From Treponema sp. (GTDB taxonomy: Bacteria > Spirochaetota > Spirochaetia > Treponematales > Breznakiellaceae): DNA of 12,337 nt. A program made the translations under genes and the position numbers. Positions 1-7,411 of the stretch are shown piece by piece (position 1 is the stretch's first letter; each line of letters begins with the position of its first letter). The notes beneath the pieces were generated by a model, which was not told where the DNA came from, made no database searches, and saw only the letters and a list, made by a program, of their open reading frames with translations. The stretch lies in assembly GCA_031283505.1 (NCBI GenBank), contig JAITBO010000060.1, forward strand, positions 1 through 12,337, written 5' to 3'.

Positions 1-687
1 CTTGTTTTTTTCCGCAAGTTCTATCAGATCCCTGGAAAGGGTATTCCCGCCGGAGAGGATCAGTGCCCGGACTCTCATCTCAATACAACATTTCTGAATA
101 TCCCAGCGATCCCCGACAATAACCAGGGCGTTATCAACCCCCTCGGCTTCCAGGTGGTCTTTAAAATGCGCTGTATATGACGCCGCTACTACGATGGGAG
201 ATTTTCTGATCTCGGGGCCGTTAAAAAGGGTAACCGGCTGGGCGTGTATGGTTGCCGCCAGATGATCCAGCGTAAGGGGAAAAGACGATTTCTTCCGGGG
301 ATTGATATGATTGATTATATAGCGGCTAAAGCCCCGGTAGTGGAGCATACTCCGGTAGCCCCCGTTTCGGTCCACAATAGGGAGGACCTGGGAATCGTCC
401 TTTTGCAGAAGTTCCAGGGCTTCCCACACGCTGGCATCCTCGTTGACCGTTACCGGCTCTCCGGAGATATAGTACTTCGCCTTGGGGATCAGATCCGGCA
501 GATACTCCGGCACCGGTACGCCAAAACGTTCAAAGATGTATTCCGTTTGGGGGTTTATTTTCCCGGCGCGGGCGGCAATAACCCTATTCTGTCCCTGAAT
601 CTGCTTGAGCCGGGCATAGGCTGCGGCGGAAACCACAGAATCCGTATCCGGATTCCTGTGTCCTATTACGTAAACGGTTTTCTCCAT
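1..687 (-). CDS. ppaC: Manganese-dependent (family II) inorganic pyrophosphatase, CBS/DRTGG type, 5' part only
   Basis: Reading the minus strand from the ATG at 687-685 gives 229 uninterrupted codons that run off the left edge of the window. Residues 9-17 read GHRNPDTDS, the DHH-family metal-binding motif of family II pyrophosphatases (H10, D14, D16). Residues about 70-125 look like a CBS domain (EPVTVNEDASVWEALELL, then QVLPIVD). From about residue 190 the text VIVGDRWDIQKCCIEMRVRALILSGG resembles the start of a DRTGG domain. Family members with this insert are about 540-550 residues, so the second CBS and the catalytic C-terminal half should lie to the left. The enzyme hydrolyses cytoplasmic PPi to phosphate; CBS domains in this subfamily bind adenine nucleotides. 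The gene is divergent from the hexitol operon and shares a 166-nt intergenic region. The upstream ribosome binding site is weak. Family assignment is strong; regulation by nucleotides is inferred from the family. Confidence 0.9.
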   Translation of the reverse strand, partial: MEKTVYVIGHRNPDTDSVVSAAAYARLKQIQGQNRVIAARAGKINPQTEYIFERFGVPVPEYLPDLIPKAKYYISGEPVTVNEDASVWEALELLQKDDSQVLPIVDRNGGYRSMLHYRGFSRYIINHINPRKKSSFPLTLDHLAATIHAQPVTLFNGPEIRKSPIVVAASYTAHFKDHLEAEGVDNALVIVGDRWDIQKCCIEMRVRALILSGGNTLSRDLIELAEKNK

Positions 688-730
688 ACCGGTAACTATA
701 TATGATATATAACATTTTTTACAGGGTATT

Positions 731-811
731 TTTTATTCTTTATTCCTGGCACAAGACGGGTATGCCAATTCTGTATATGTTTTTCTTGCGTTTTTTGACT
801 TTTATTCTTTA
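731..811 (+). repeat. 12-nt direct repeat TTTTATTCTTTA, two copies
   Basis: TTTTATTCTTTA occurs at 731-742 and again at 800-811, 69 bp apart start to start. The two copies bracket the candidate MtlR palindrome, and the second overlaps the spacer and -10 region of the candidate mtlA promoter. The copies are exact. They could be sites for a second regulator or chance in an AT-rich region. Confidence 0.45.
746..768 (+). promoter_or_regulatory. Candidate MtlR operator
   Basis: An imperfect palindrome, CTGGCACA at 746-753 and TATGCCAA at 761-768, with a 7-nt spacer. Each half matches six of seven defined positions of the Firmicutes MtlR operator TTGNCACA-N4-TGTGNCAA as I recall it, but the spacer is three bases longer. 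It ends 17 bp upstream of the candidate -35 box at 786. Its centre is near -65 of the predicted transcription start, a common place for an activator, and a gene for MtlR lies in the same operon. Assignment is by similarity only. Confidence 0.4.
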
Positions 812-815
812 AAAT
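786..815 (+). promoter_or_regulatory. Candidate sigma-70 promoter of the hexitol operon
   Basis: TTGCGT at 786-791 and TAAAAT at 810-815 are separated by 18 bp. This would start transcription near 822 and leave about 30 nt of leader before mtlA. A nearby TTGACT at 795-800 has no well-spaced -10. This is a moderate match in an AT-rich stretch. The rest of 688-853 holds no gene; its ppaC-proximal part (700-720) is AT-rich and palindromic, with no clear minus-strand promoter. Confidence 0.35.
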
Positions 816-853
816 AAACACACAATGTTTCTGAAATACAAGAGGAGAAGAAC

Positions 854-2251
854 ATGAAGCAAACGGTACAAAAAGTAGGGAGATCGCTTTCCGCTATGGT
901 TATGCCTAATTTGGGCGCCTTTATTTCCTGGGGGCTTATTACGGCATTATTTATTCCTACCGGCTGGATACCCAATGAAAAACTGGGAGCTATGGTTGGA
1001 CCAATGTTGTCCTACCTTCTGCCCATTCTTATCGGTTATACCGGAGGCCGGCTGGCGGGCGGCGGTGTGCGGGGCGGCGTTGTCGGGGCAATCGCCACTA
1101 TCGGCGTCATCATGGGGGCGGATATACCCATGTTCCTGGGAGCCATGGCTGCGGGTCCCCTGGGTGGTTTCTGTATAAAAAAATTCGACGACCTGGCGGA
1201 AAGCCATATTCCCGCCGGTTTCGAAATGTTGGTGAACAACTTCTCCGCCGGAATCATCGGCGGCGTACTTTCGATCATTTGCTACCTTGGCATAGGCCCT
1301 CTTGCCGCAACCGCAACCAATGCCCTTGGCGCCGGCGTGGGATGGCTGGTCAGTCATAAGTTGCTGCCTTTCTCTTCAATCATTGTTGAACCCGCAAAAG
1401 TGCTGTTTCTTAACAACGCGATAAATCACGGCGTCTTTACGCCCCTGGGAACCCAGCAGGCGGAAAGCGTGGGACGGTCTATCTACTTTATGATTGAATC
1501 GAACCCCGGTCCCGGCCTTGGTCTGCTTCTGGCATATTGTTTTGTGGGAAAAGGCAACGCCAAAAGCAGCGCTCCTGGCGCGGCGATCATCCACTTCCTC
1601 GGCGGCATTCACGAGATTTATTTCCCCTATGTGCTGATGAATCCTGTGCTTATTATTGCCATGATAGCCGGCGGTTTTACCGGCGTTTTGACTTTAAGCA
1701 TCTTCGGCGGCGGCCTTATCGCCCCGGCTTCTCCGGGTTCGATTTTTGCCGAACTCATGATGACTCCCAGAGGCGCGTACATTCCCAATATTCTGGGCAT
1801 TCTGGCGGGCGGCGGGGTTTCATTCCTCCTGTCCATGGTACTCCTCAAAGCTTTTGGAAAAGATGACGCCGACCTTGAAACGGCCCAGGCTAAAACCAGA
1901 GCGAATAAGGCCGAATCCAAGGGCATTTCGGTAGAAGAAACCAAAACCGCCTGGGACACGCCCGCTTCCTCACCGGTAAAGAAAATCGTCTTTGCCTGCG
2001 ATGCCGGAATGGGATCAAGCGCCATGGGGGCTACCAAGCTGCGGAAAAAAATCCAGGCTGCGGGTGTGACGGACATTGCCGTTATTCACTCGCCGGTGAA
2101 TGAAGTACCTGCGGATGCGGATATTATCATCTGCCACAAGGAATTGGGAGACCGGGCGCGGAAGGCGAACCCCAAGGCCCGCCTTGTAATGATAACCGAT
2201 TTCCTTAACGCACCGGAATATGAAGAAGTGGTTGCAAGTCTGAAAAAATAG
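854..2251 (+). CDS. mtlA: PTS mannitol-specific EIICB component
   Basis: This 465-residue membrane permease takes up mannitol and releases mannitol-1-phosphate in the cytoplasm. Residues 1 to about 345 are the hydrophobic EIIC domain. They carry the mannitol-type motifs NNAINHGVFTPLG and GGIHEIYFPYVLM, with the substrate-site Glu at 254. A charged linker (about 346-375) leads to the EIIB domain, whose phosphocysteine loop FACDAGMGSSAMG places the active Cys at 382. There is no fused EIIA, unlike the 637-residue E. coli MtlA; the EIIA is the separate mtlF gene four positions downstream. Length and domain make-up fit the Firmicutes-type MtlA. The start ATG has a strong AGAGGAG site six bases upstream. 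The substrate could include related hexitols, but the sequence signatures favour mannitol. Confidence 0.95.
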   Translation: MKQTVQKVGRSLSAMVMPNLGAFISWGLITALFIPTGWIPNEKLGAMVGPMLSYLLPILIGYTGGRLAGGGVRGGVVGAIATIGVIMGADIPMFLGAMAAGPLGGFCIKKFDDLAESHIPAGFEMLVNNFSAGIIGGVLSIICYLGIGPLAATATNALGAGVGWLVSHKLLPFSSIIVEPAKVLFLNNAINHGVFTPLGTQQAESVGRSIYFMIESNPGPGLGLLLAYCFVGKGNAKSSAPGAAIIHFLGGIHEIYFPYVLMNPVLIIAMIAGGFTGVLTLSIFGGGLIAPASPGSIFAELMMTPRGAYIPNILGILAGGGVSFLLSMVLLKAFGKDDADLETAQAKTRANKAESKGISVEETKTAWDTPASSPVKKIVFACDAGMGSSAMGATKLRKKIQAAGVTDIAVIHSPVNEVPADADIIICHKELGDRARKANPKARLVMITDFLNAPEYEEVVASLKK

Positions 2252-2255
2252 ATTT

Positions 2256-2296
2256 GCCTGGCGTGCCGTTCCACAGGCTCATGGTTATATGCCTGT
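2256..2296 (+). other. Mutually exclusive short hairpins after mtlA
   Basis: Three complementary segments follow the mtlA stop: GCCTG at 2256-2260, ACAGGC at 2273-2278 and GCCTGT at 2291-2296. The middle one can pair with either neighbour (5 bp or 6 bp) but not both, the arrangement seen in attenuators. No oligo-U run or leader peptide is evident, so function is uncertain. It may affect mRNA stability between the transporter and HPr genes. Confidence 0.35.
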
Positions 2297-2333
2297 ATGA
2301 CCTTCCTTTGGAACTGGCCGCAAATTGAATCAT

Positions 2334-2366
2334 CCCTGCCGTAAGTTCGTAAATATAACGGCAGGG
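2334..2366 (+). other. Perfect 9-bp stem-loop just upstream of the HPr gene
   Basis: CCCTGCCGT at 2334-2342 pairs exactly with ACGGCAGGG at 2358-2366 around a 15-nt AU-rich loop. It ends 28 nt before the HPr ATG. No U-run follows, so it is not a standard terminator. It could be an mRNA processing or stability element, setting different levels of EIICB and the downstream genes. Confidence 0.5.
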
Positions 2367-2394
2367 CATTAGTATTTATAATGAAGAGGTGTTT

Positions 2395-2652
2395 ATGCAG
2401 GAATTTTCGTATACAATTACCGATCCAAACGGCATTCATGCGCGGCCAGCGGGACTTTTTGTACAAAAAATGCAGGGATTTAAAAGCAGCGTTATTGTTA
2501 ACAGGGACGATCAAAGCGCCGATGCGAAAAAACTTATTGCCCTGATGAAACTGCGGCTCAAATGCGGCCAGTCCTTTACCGTTAAAGCTGAAGGTGAAGA
2601 TGAATCGGCGGCGATAGAAACGGCCCGTGATTTTTTAACGGCAAATCTTTAA
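2395..2652 (+). CDS. ptsH: HPr-family phosphocarrier protein
   Basis: This small cytoplasmic protein of 85 residues carries phosphate from Enzyme I to EIIA-Mtl. The active-site motif GIHARPAG puts His at position 15, as in canonical HPr. Length and spacing align residue for residue with B. subtilis HPr without gaps through residue 58. The regulatory Ser46 found in Gram-positive HPr is Lys here (K45-K46-L47-I48), and residue 52 is also Lys, so HPr kinase could not modify this copy. I chose the ATG at 2395 because AAGAGG (2384-2389) sits five bases upstream. A GTG at 2389 would overlap that ribosome binding site and add two residues. It lies between mtlA and mtlR, so it is probably a dedicated HPr for this operon, although it may also serve other PTS systems. 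Confidence 0.93.
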   Translation: MQEFSYTITDPNGIHARPAGLFVQKMQGFKSSVIVNRDDQSADAKKLIALMKLRLKCGQSFTVKAEGEDESAAIETARDFLTANL

Positions 2653-2690
2653 GGCGGATCTCTGCGGGATTTATCGAAGGAGAAGCGGCT

Positions 2691-4730
2691 TTGGACAAGA
2701 CGGTCCCTCTTTCAGTTCTTTCTCCCAGGCTTTTACGGCTGCTGGAAGTCTTGTTGCGTTCCGATGAGCCGGTAAAGGTTGACGCTTTGGCTTCGGCGCT
2801 GGGTACAAGCCGCCGGACTGTTTTTCGGGAACTGGAAAACGCCGATCCGGTAACATCCGCTTTCGGGGCCGCCCTGATTTCCGTTCCCGGCAGGGGCATT
2901 GCCTTTTCCGGAACCAGCGAAGCCCGTCAAAAACTGCTTGGGGCCCTGGCTGAATACAAACCCCAGTCCGCTTCCAAAAAAGAACGGCTGCTCCGCCTGC
3001 TGATCGAACTCATCGATCAGGCGGGAGAAGTACAAAAACTATATTACTACGCGAGTTCCCTTGATGTGAGCGAGTCCACGGTAAGCAACGATCTCGGCGA
3101 GATTGAACCATGGCTTGCCGGACGGGGCATTGCCGTTACCCGCAAAAGCGGCCTGGGAGTACAGTGTGACGGAACCGAAGAAGCCCTGCGTACCGCCCTT
3201 GTAAGCCGCTTCATGCTCGACGGGGATTCAGGCGGAAAATCTTATACCTCCGCCTTCGGCTTCCCCGGAAAAGACATAGAGGCAGGGGTACGGGAAATTC
3301 TCTGCAGAAAAAATGATATAATTGACTGGATGACCCCTGAATCCTTTTGCCTTATCTCCCTCTACCTTATGGTGATGGTTGTCCGCATGGAGAAGGGAAA
3401 ACTCATCTTAAACGGACAAGTTCCGGCGGGAGGTTTTCAAAGCGCCCTTGCCGGAGAACTCGCCGTGGAAATAGAAAAAGAGTTTTCAATAACACTGCCG
3501 GAAACAGAGCGGCAGGCTCTGTCGGGGTGGATTCAGGTATGTAGATCAAAACAGGAAAGCCCTCTTGAACCGGGACCGGAGGATCAGCAGAACCTCGTTC
3601 AGCATCTTACGATGCAGATGATCGATCGCTTTGATCCGCTTATCGCAGCAATCCTGAAAACCAATGAGCAGTTAACAAGACTTCTGTCCCGGCATCTGGA
3701 ATCGGCGTTGCCCAGGCTGAAAGGAGGAATAGAACTCCCCAATCCTCTGGAAACGGAACTTGTGAAAAACTACCCCGAAGTATACGAAAAGACCTGCCGG
3801 GCGGCGAAGGTTCTGGAAAAACACCTGGGCGTTCCGGTTCCGTCACATGAAGTCTCATTTATCCAGATACATTTTCTGGCGGCCCTTGCCGTCCTGGGAG
3901 AGCGGAATATCAGGCGGCGTTCCCTGCGGGCGGGAATTGTATGCGTATCCGGCATCGGTATGTCCTATATGCTGGCCCACCAAGTACGCAGGCGTTTCAA
4001 AGGAGAACTGGAGGTTGAAGTATCGGGTTATGACGAAAAAGACTCATGGTCGGATGCTGATTTCCTTATTTCCACCATACCCTTAACGGAAACGGATAAA
4101 CCCATAGTCCGGGTACAGACAATACTGGGAGAGGACGACTATCAAAAAATTCAGGAGGCCATTAACGCCTTTGCCTTTACCGAACGAAGGGTGGAACAGC
4201 CGGTACGAACGGCCTTCCTGGAGAAACGGCTGGATGACCTTATCGAAATTTTTATGCAGTCCAGGCGTCTTCTCGACAATTTTTCTGTTGTATCCATCAA
4301 AGCCGATTGTTCCTTTGATGAACTTATCCGTTTTGCCGCCGCCCGCTTCGCGCCGAAAAACCCGGAAGCCGTCTGCCAGGCTCTTACGGCCAGGGAAGCC
4401 CTAGCCACCCAGGTTGTCAATGAACTGGGAATAGTTTTACTGCACAGCCGCAGCGCGGATAATACATCGCCGGTATTTTCGGTAATTGTTCCGGAAGGCG
4501 GGTTGTTTACCCGGGACTATTTGAAGAACACCAAAAGCTGCGTACTCATGTTGCTGCCCGAAAAAGCTCCCATGGAAATGACCGAACTTATGGGAAGAAT
4601 TTCCGGCGCCTTAATTGATATGCCTTTTTTTCTTGAGGCGGTCCGGACGGGGAATCGTGAAGACATACAGGCGGTCCTTGAAAGGGAAATTTCAGAAATC
4701 ATCGCCCAGTGCGGTGGAAAACCAATATAA
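2691..4730 (+). CDS. mtlR: MtlR-type PRD transcriptional activator of the mannitol operon
   Basis: 679 residues in the MtlR/LicR layout. There are two N-terminal helix-turn-helix segments (about 11-55, recognition helix TSRRTVFRELENA; and about 97-165). PRD1 (about 180-290) and PRD2 (about 300-405) follow, then an EIIB-Gat-like domain with IVCVSGIGMS (Cys418) and an EIIA-like domain with ELGIVLLHSR (His585). PRD2 keeps both histidines: H335 in SRHLESALPRLK and H394 in FIQIHFLAAL. C418, H335, H394 and H585 correspond to the phosphorylation sites known in B. subtilis MtlR. In PRD1 the matching positions are Tyr225 (ISLYLMVMVVRM) and Cys284 (WIQVC). The start is a TTG with AAGGAG eight bases upstream. 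The protein should sense PTS phosphorylation state and activate mtlA. It overlaps nothing upstream, and its stop is part of the mtlF ribosome binding site. Confidence 0.9.
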   Translation: MDKTVPLSVLSPRLLRLLEVLLRSDEPVKVDALASALGTSRRTVFRELENADPVTSAFGAALISVPGRGIAFSGTSEARQKLLGALAEYKPQSASKKERLLRLLIELIDQAGEVQKLYYYASSLDVSESTVSNDLGEIEPWLAGRGIAVTRKSGLGVQCDGTEEALRTALVSRFMLDGDSGGKSYTSAFGFPGKDIEAGVREILCRKNDIIDWMTPESFCLISLYLMVMVVRMEKGKLILNGQVPAGGFQSALAGELAVEIEKEFSITLPETERQALSGWIQVCRSKQESPLEPGPEDQQNLVQHLTMQMIDRFDPLIAAILKTNEQLTRLLSRHLESALPRLKGGIELPNPLETELVKNYPEVYEKTCRAAKVLEKHLGVPVPSHEVSFIQIHFLAALAVLGERNIRRRSLRAGIVCVSGIGMSYMLAHQVRRRFKGELEVEVSGYDEKDSWSDADFLISTIPLTETDKPIVRVQTILGEDDYQKIQEAINAFAFTERRVEQPVRTAFLEKRLDDLIEIFMQSRRLLDNFSVVSIKADCSFDELIRFAAARFAPKNPEAVCQALTAREALATQVVNELGIVLLHSRSADNTSPVFSVIVPEGGLFTRDYLKNTKSCVLMLLPEKAPMEMTELMGRISGALIDMPFFLEAVRTGNREDIQAVLEREISEIIAQCGGKPI

Positions 4731-4740
4731 GGAGAAGATC

Positions 4741-5178
4741 ATGGCAATACCCATGCTCAAGAAGGAGAACATTATTCTTAACCAGCCCGGAGCTGAACGT
4801 GAAGAAGTCATCCGGCGCTGCGGGCGTATGCTGGCTGACTCAGGCTATGTCAACGAACGCTACATCGAAGGGATGATCAAGCGGGACAACTCCTTCAGCA
4901 CCGGGATAGGAAATTTTATCGCCATCCCCCACGGCGAAGAGGCCTATAAAAAAGACATCATTACTACCGGCATTGTGGTACTGACCTATCCCGAAGGCAT
5001 AGACTGGCACGGGAACCCGGTATACATGGTGATCGGTATTGCCGCCAAAGGCGACGAACACCTCGACATCATGGGGAACATAGTAGACAATCTGGAGACC
5101 GGAGAAGATGTTATTAAACTCGTCAAAAGCGCCGGCGTTGACAAAGTATACCAGATGTTAAGCGGCGGACAGTCATGA
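4741..5178 (+). CDS. mtlF: PTS mannitol-specific EIIA component
   Basis: This 145-residue soluble EIIA of the mannitol/fructose class carries its phosphohistidine in GNFIAIPHG at His64. It accepts phosphate from HPr and passes it to C382 of MtlA. The open frame extends upstream to about 4615 inside mtlR, but the ATG at 4741 is chosen: AAGGAG (4729-4734) lies six bases before it, and the upstream part does not match the family. Its 145 residues are normal for MtlF. Its end overlaps the next start by four bases (ATGA at 5175-5178), implying translational coupling with the kinase. Confidence 0.94.
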   Translation: MAIPMLKKENIILNQPGAEREEVIRRCGRMLADSGYVNERYIEGMIKRDNSFSTGIGNFIAIPHGEEAYKKDIITTGIVVLTYPEGIDWHGNPVYMVIGIAAKGDEHLDIMGNIVDNLETGEDVIKLVKSAGVDKVYQMLSGGQS

Positions 5179-6125
5179 TAATCACCGTAACCCTGAATCC
5201 CGCCCTGGACAAAACAGCGCGGGTAGATGTGGTGCGGGCCAATGCCCTTAACCGCCTGCGTGATGTAACCATGGATGCCGGAGGCAAGGGAGTAAATGTC
5301 TCCGCCATGATCCGTGCTCTGGGCGGCGAAAGTATTGCCGTTGGTTTTTCGGGCGGCGGCGCCGGAGAGGAATTGCAGTCCCTTATAGCCCAAAAAGGGC
5401 TAAAATCCGATTTCGTACATATCGCCGCCGTAACCAGGACCAATCTGAAAGTAGTGGCCGATAACGGAGCGCTGACCGAATTCAACGAGCCGGGACCGGA
5501 GATACAGCCCGGTGAATGGGCTGAAATGGAACAAAAACTTTCAGGCTATGGAACAGAAGGAAATATCGTTGTGCTTTCAGGAAGCCTTCCCGCTGGTCTT
5601 GGCAAGGATACCTACAAAAAAATCTCAGCCATGCTGCGCCGGGCAGGGGCGGCGGTATTTCTCGATGCCGACGGCGAAGCCCTAAAGTACGCTCTGGATT
5701 CCTGTCTGGAGGAAATTCCCGATTATATCAAGCCCAACCGGTATGAACTGCTTCAATATTTCGGAATACCGGACGATGACGGCGTGAGGGAAACAAAACT
5801 GGCGGAACTCTGCCGTACTTTGCTCGATAAGGGCGTTAAGCTGACCGCCCTTTCAATGGGAGAAGCCGGAGCAGTTTTTGTAACCAGGGAAGGCATCTGG
5901 CGTTCTCCGGCACCTCCGGTACAGGTACGGTCAACAGTGGGGGCGGGAGACAGCATGGCCGGCGCTTTGGTCTGCGGCTTTGAACAGGATTTGCCGGAGG
6001 AACAGTGTTTTGCCCTCGCCATGGCGGCCTCCGCCGGAGCCTGTACCACCGAAGGAACCAATCCACCTTCCCGCGCATTGGTAGACGCGCTTTTAACACA
6101 AACGAGAGTAGAAAAAATCGCGTAA
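5175..6125 (+). CDS. fruK: 1-phosphofructokinase-type sugar-phosphate kinase (PfkB family)
   Basis: A 316-residue PfkB/ribokinase-fold kinase. The N-terminus MIITVTLNPALDKT and the DAGGKGVNVSAMIRALGG motif are those of the FruK/LacC subgroup. The C-terminal signature STVGAGDSMAGALVCGF contains the catalytic base Asp259. FruK converts D-fructose-1-phosphate plus ATP to fructose-1,6-bisphosphate; LacC acts on tagatose-6-phosphate, and the two cannot be separated with certainty by eye. No fructose EII is present. The preceding dehydrogenase chemistry could supply fructose-1-phosphate from mannitol-1-phosphate, so the kinase would complete a mannitol route to glycolysis. It overlaps mtlF by four bases and the next gene follows closely, so it belongs firmly to the operon. 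Confidence 0.88.
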   Translation: MIITVTLNPALDKTARVDVVRANALNRLRDVTMDAGGKGVNVSAMIRALGGESIAVGFSGGGAGEELQSLIAQKGLKSDFVHIAAVTRTNLKVVADNGALTEFNEPGPEIQPGEWAEMEQKLSGYGTEGNIVVLSGSLPAGLGKDTYKKISAMLRRAGAAVFLDADGEALKYALDSCLEEIPDYIKPNRYELLQYFGIPDDDGVRETKLAELCRTLLDKGVKLTALSMGEAGAVFVTREGIWRSPAPPVQVRSTVGAGDSMAGALVCGFEQDLPEEQCFALAMAASAGACTTEGTNPPSRALVDALLTQTRVEKIA

Positions 6126-6142
6126 TAAACAAGGAGCATATC

Positions 6143-7411
6143 ATGGGACAGAAAACAAAAGCGGTACGGCTCTACGGGGCCGATGATCTCAGGCTGGAAG
6201 AATTTGAACTTCCCGAAATAAAAGACGACGAAATTCTCGTCAGAATTGTAAGCGACAGTATCTGTATGTCAACCTATAAACTCCTGAAGCAGGGCAAAAA
6301 ACACAAGCGCTGTCCCCAAAACGTCGATACCAATCCCGTCATCATAGGGCATGAGTTTTCCGGGGACATAGTCGAAGTAGGAACCATGTGGCGGCAGGAA
6401 TTCAAAGCCGGTGAAAAATTCGCCCAGCAGCCTGCCCTCAATTATAAAGGCAGCCTTGCCTCCCCCGGTTATTCCTATGAATTTTTCGGCGGCGACTCCA
6501 CCTACTGTATCCTGCCCCGCGAGGTGATGGAACTGGGCTGCCTCCTTCACTACAAGGGAGACGCCTATTTCTACGCTTCCCTGGCGGAACCGGTAAGCTG
6601 CATCATCGGCGGTTATCACATGATGTACCATACCAACAAACAGAACTACAATCACACCATGGACATCAAACAGGGAGGCAGCGTACTGATCCTCGGCGGC
6701 GCGGGACCCATGGGACTCGGTGCGGTTGAATACCCCCTTTGCGACGGAAACCGGCCCGCAAAAATCGTCGTTACCGATGTGGACGACGGACGGCTGCGCC
6801 GGGCGGAACAACTTATCAGCCCGGAACTGGCGAAAAAACAGGGCGTGGAACTACGCTATGTGAATCCCCGCAATCACGCCGATCAGTACGCCTTCCTGAT
6901 GAACATAACCGGAGGCGTGGGCTATGACGATGTGTTTGTCTATGCCCCTATACGGGAACTGGCGGAACTGGGAGACAAACTCATGGCCTTTGACGGATGC
7001 CTTAACTTTTTCGCCGGGCCCGAGGACAAAAATTTTTCCGCCATGATAAATCTGTATAACTGCCACTATACCGGGACCCATATTCTGGGAAGCACCGGCG
7101 GCAACACTGACGATCTTAAAGAGGCGCTCAAACTTTCCTCGGAAAAGAAACTGCGTCCTGCGGTGATGGTAACTCATATCTGCGGGCTTGACGCCGTTGC
7201 CGGGGCGGTGGCGAATTTGCCGGGACTGCGGGCGGGTAAAATCGTAACCTATACCCACATCAATATGCCTTTGACCGCGCTGGCGGATTTTGAAAAACTC
7301 GGCGAAAAAGATCCGTTCTTTACGGAACTCCACAAATGCTGCGAAGCTCATCAGGGGCTCTGGAACGCCGAAGCGGAATCGATTCTTCTAAAGCATTTTG
7401 GAGCGGCATGA
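6143..7411 (+). CDS. Zinc-dependent medium-chain dehydrogenase, L-sorbose-1-phosphate reductase (SorE)-like
   Basis: 422 residues. The N-terminal half is a GroES-like catalytic domain with candidate zinc ligands Cys41 (SDSICMSTYKLLKQGKKHKR), His70 and Glu71 (IIGHEFSGDIVEVG). The AEPVSCIIGGYH segment follows, then a Rossmann fold with GGAGPMGLG at about 185-193. The four-cysteine structural zinc lobe of alcohol dehydrogenases is absent, as in the sorbose-1-phosphate reductase group that this N-terminus resembles. That group interconverts L-sorbose-1-phosphate and D-glucitol-6-phosphate. In a mannitol operon without mtlD the likely substrate is the imported hexitol phosphate. The start ATG has AAGGAG six bases upstream; the open frame before it overlaps fruK and is not coding. 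The stop overlaps the Enzyme I start. Family is fairly secure; the substrate is inferred. Confidence 0.8.
   Translation: MGQKTKAVRLYGADDLRLEEFELPEIKDDEILVRIVSDSICMSTYKLLKQGKKHKRCPQNVDTNPVIIGHEFSGDIVEVGTMWRQEFKAGEKFAQQPALNYKGSLASPGYSYEFFGGDSTYCILPREVMELGCLLHYKGDAYFYASLAEPVSCIIGGYHMMYHTNKQNYNHTMDIKQGGSVLILGGAGPMGLGAVEYPLCDGNRPAKIVVTDVDDGRLRRAEQLISPELAKKQGVELRYVNPRNHADQYAFLMNITGGVGYDDVFVYAPIRELAELGDKLMAFDGCLNFFAGPEDKNFSAMINLYNCHYTGTHILGSTGGNTDDLKEALKLSSEKKLRPAVMVTHICGLDAVAGAVANLPGLRAGKIVTYTHINMPLTALADFEKLGEKDPFFTELHKCCEAHQGLWNAEAESILLKHFGAA

Noticed and set aside
244..705. 153-codon plus-strand open frame
   Set aside because: It lies antisense to the pyrophosphatase gene, which has clear family motifs; the plus frame has none.
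2389..2394. GTG start for the HPr gene
   Set aside because: The GTG overlaps the AAGAGG ribosome binding site that serves the ATG at 2395, and using the ATG places the active His at the canonical position 15.
4615..4740. Upstream extension of mtlF
   Set aside because: It overlaps the end of mtlR in another frame and does not resemble EIIA; the ATG at 4741 has a strong ribosome binding site.
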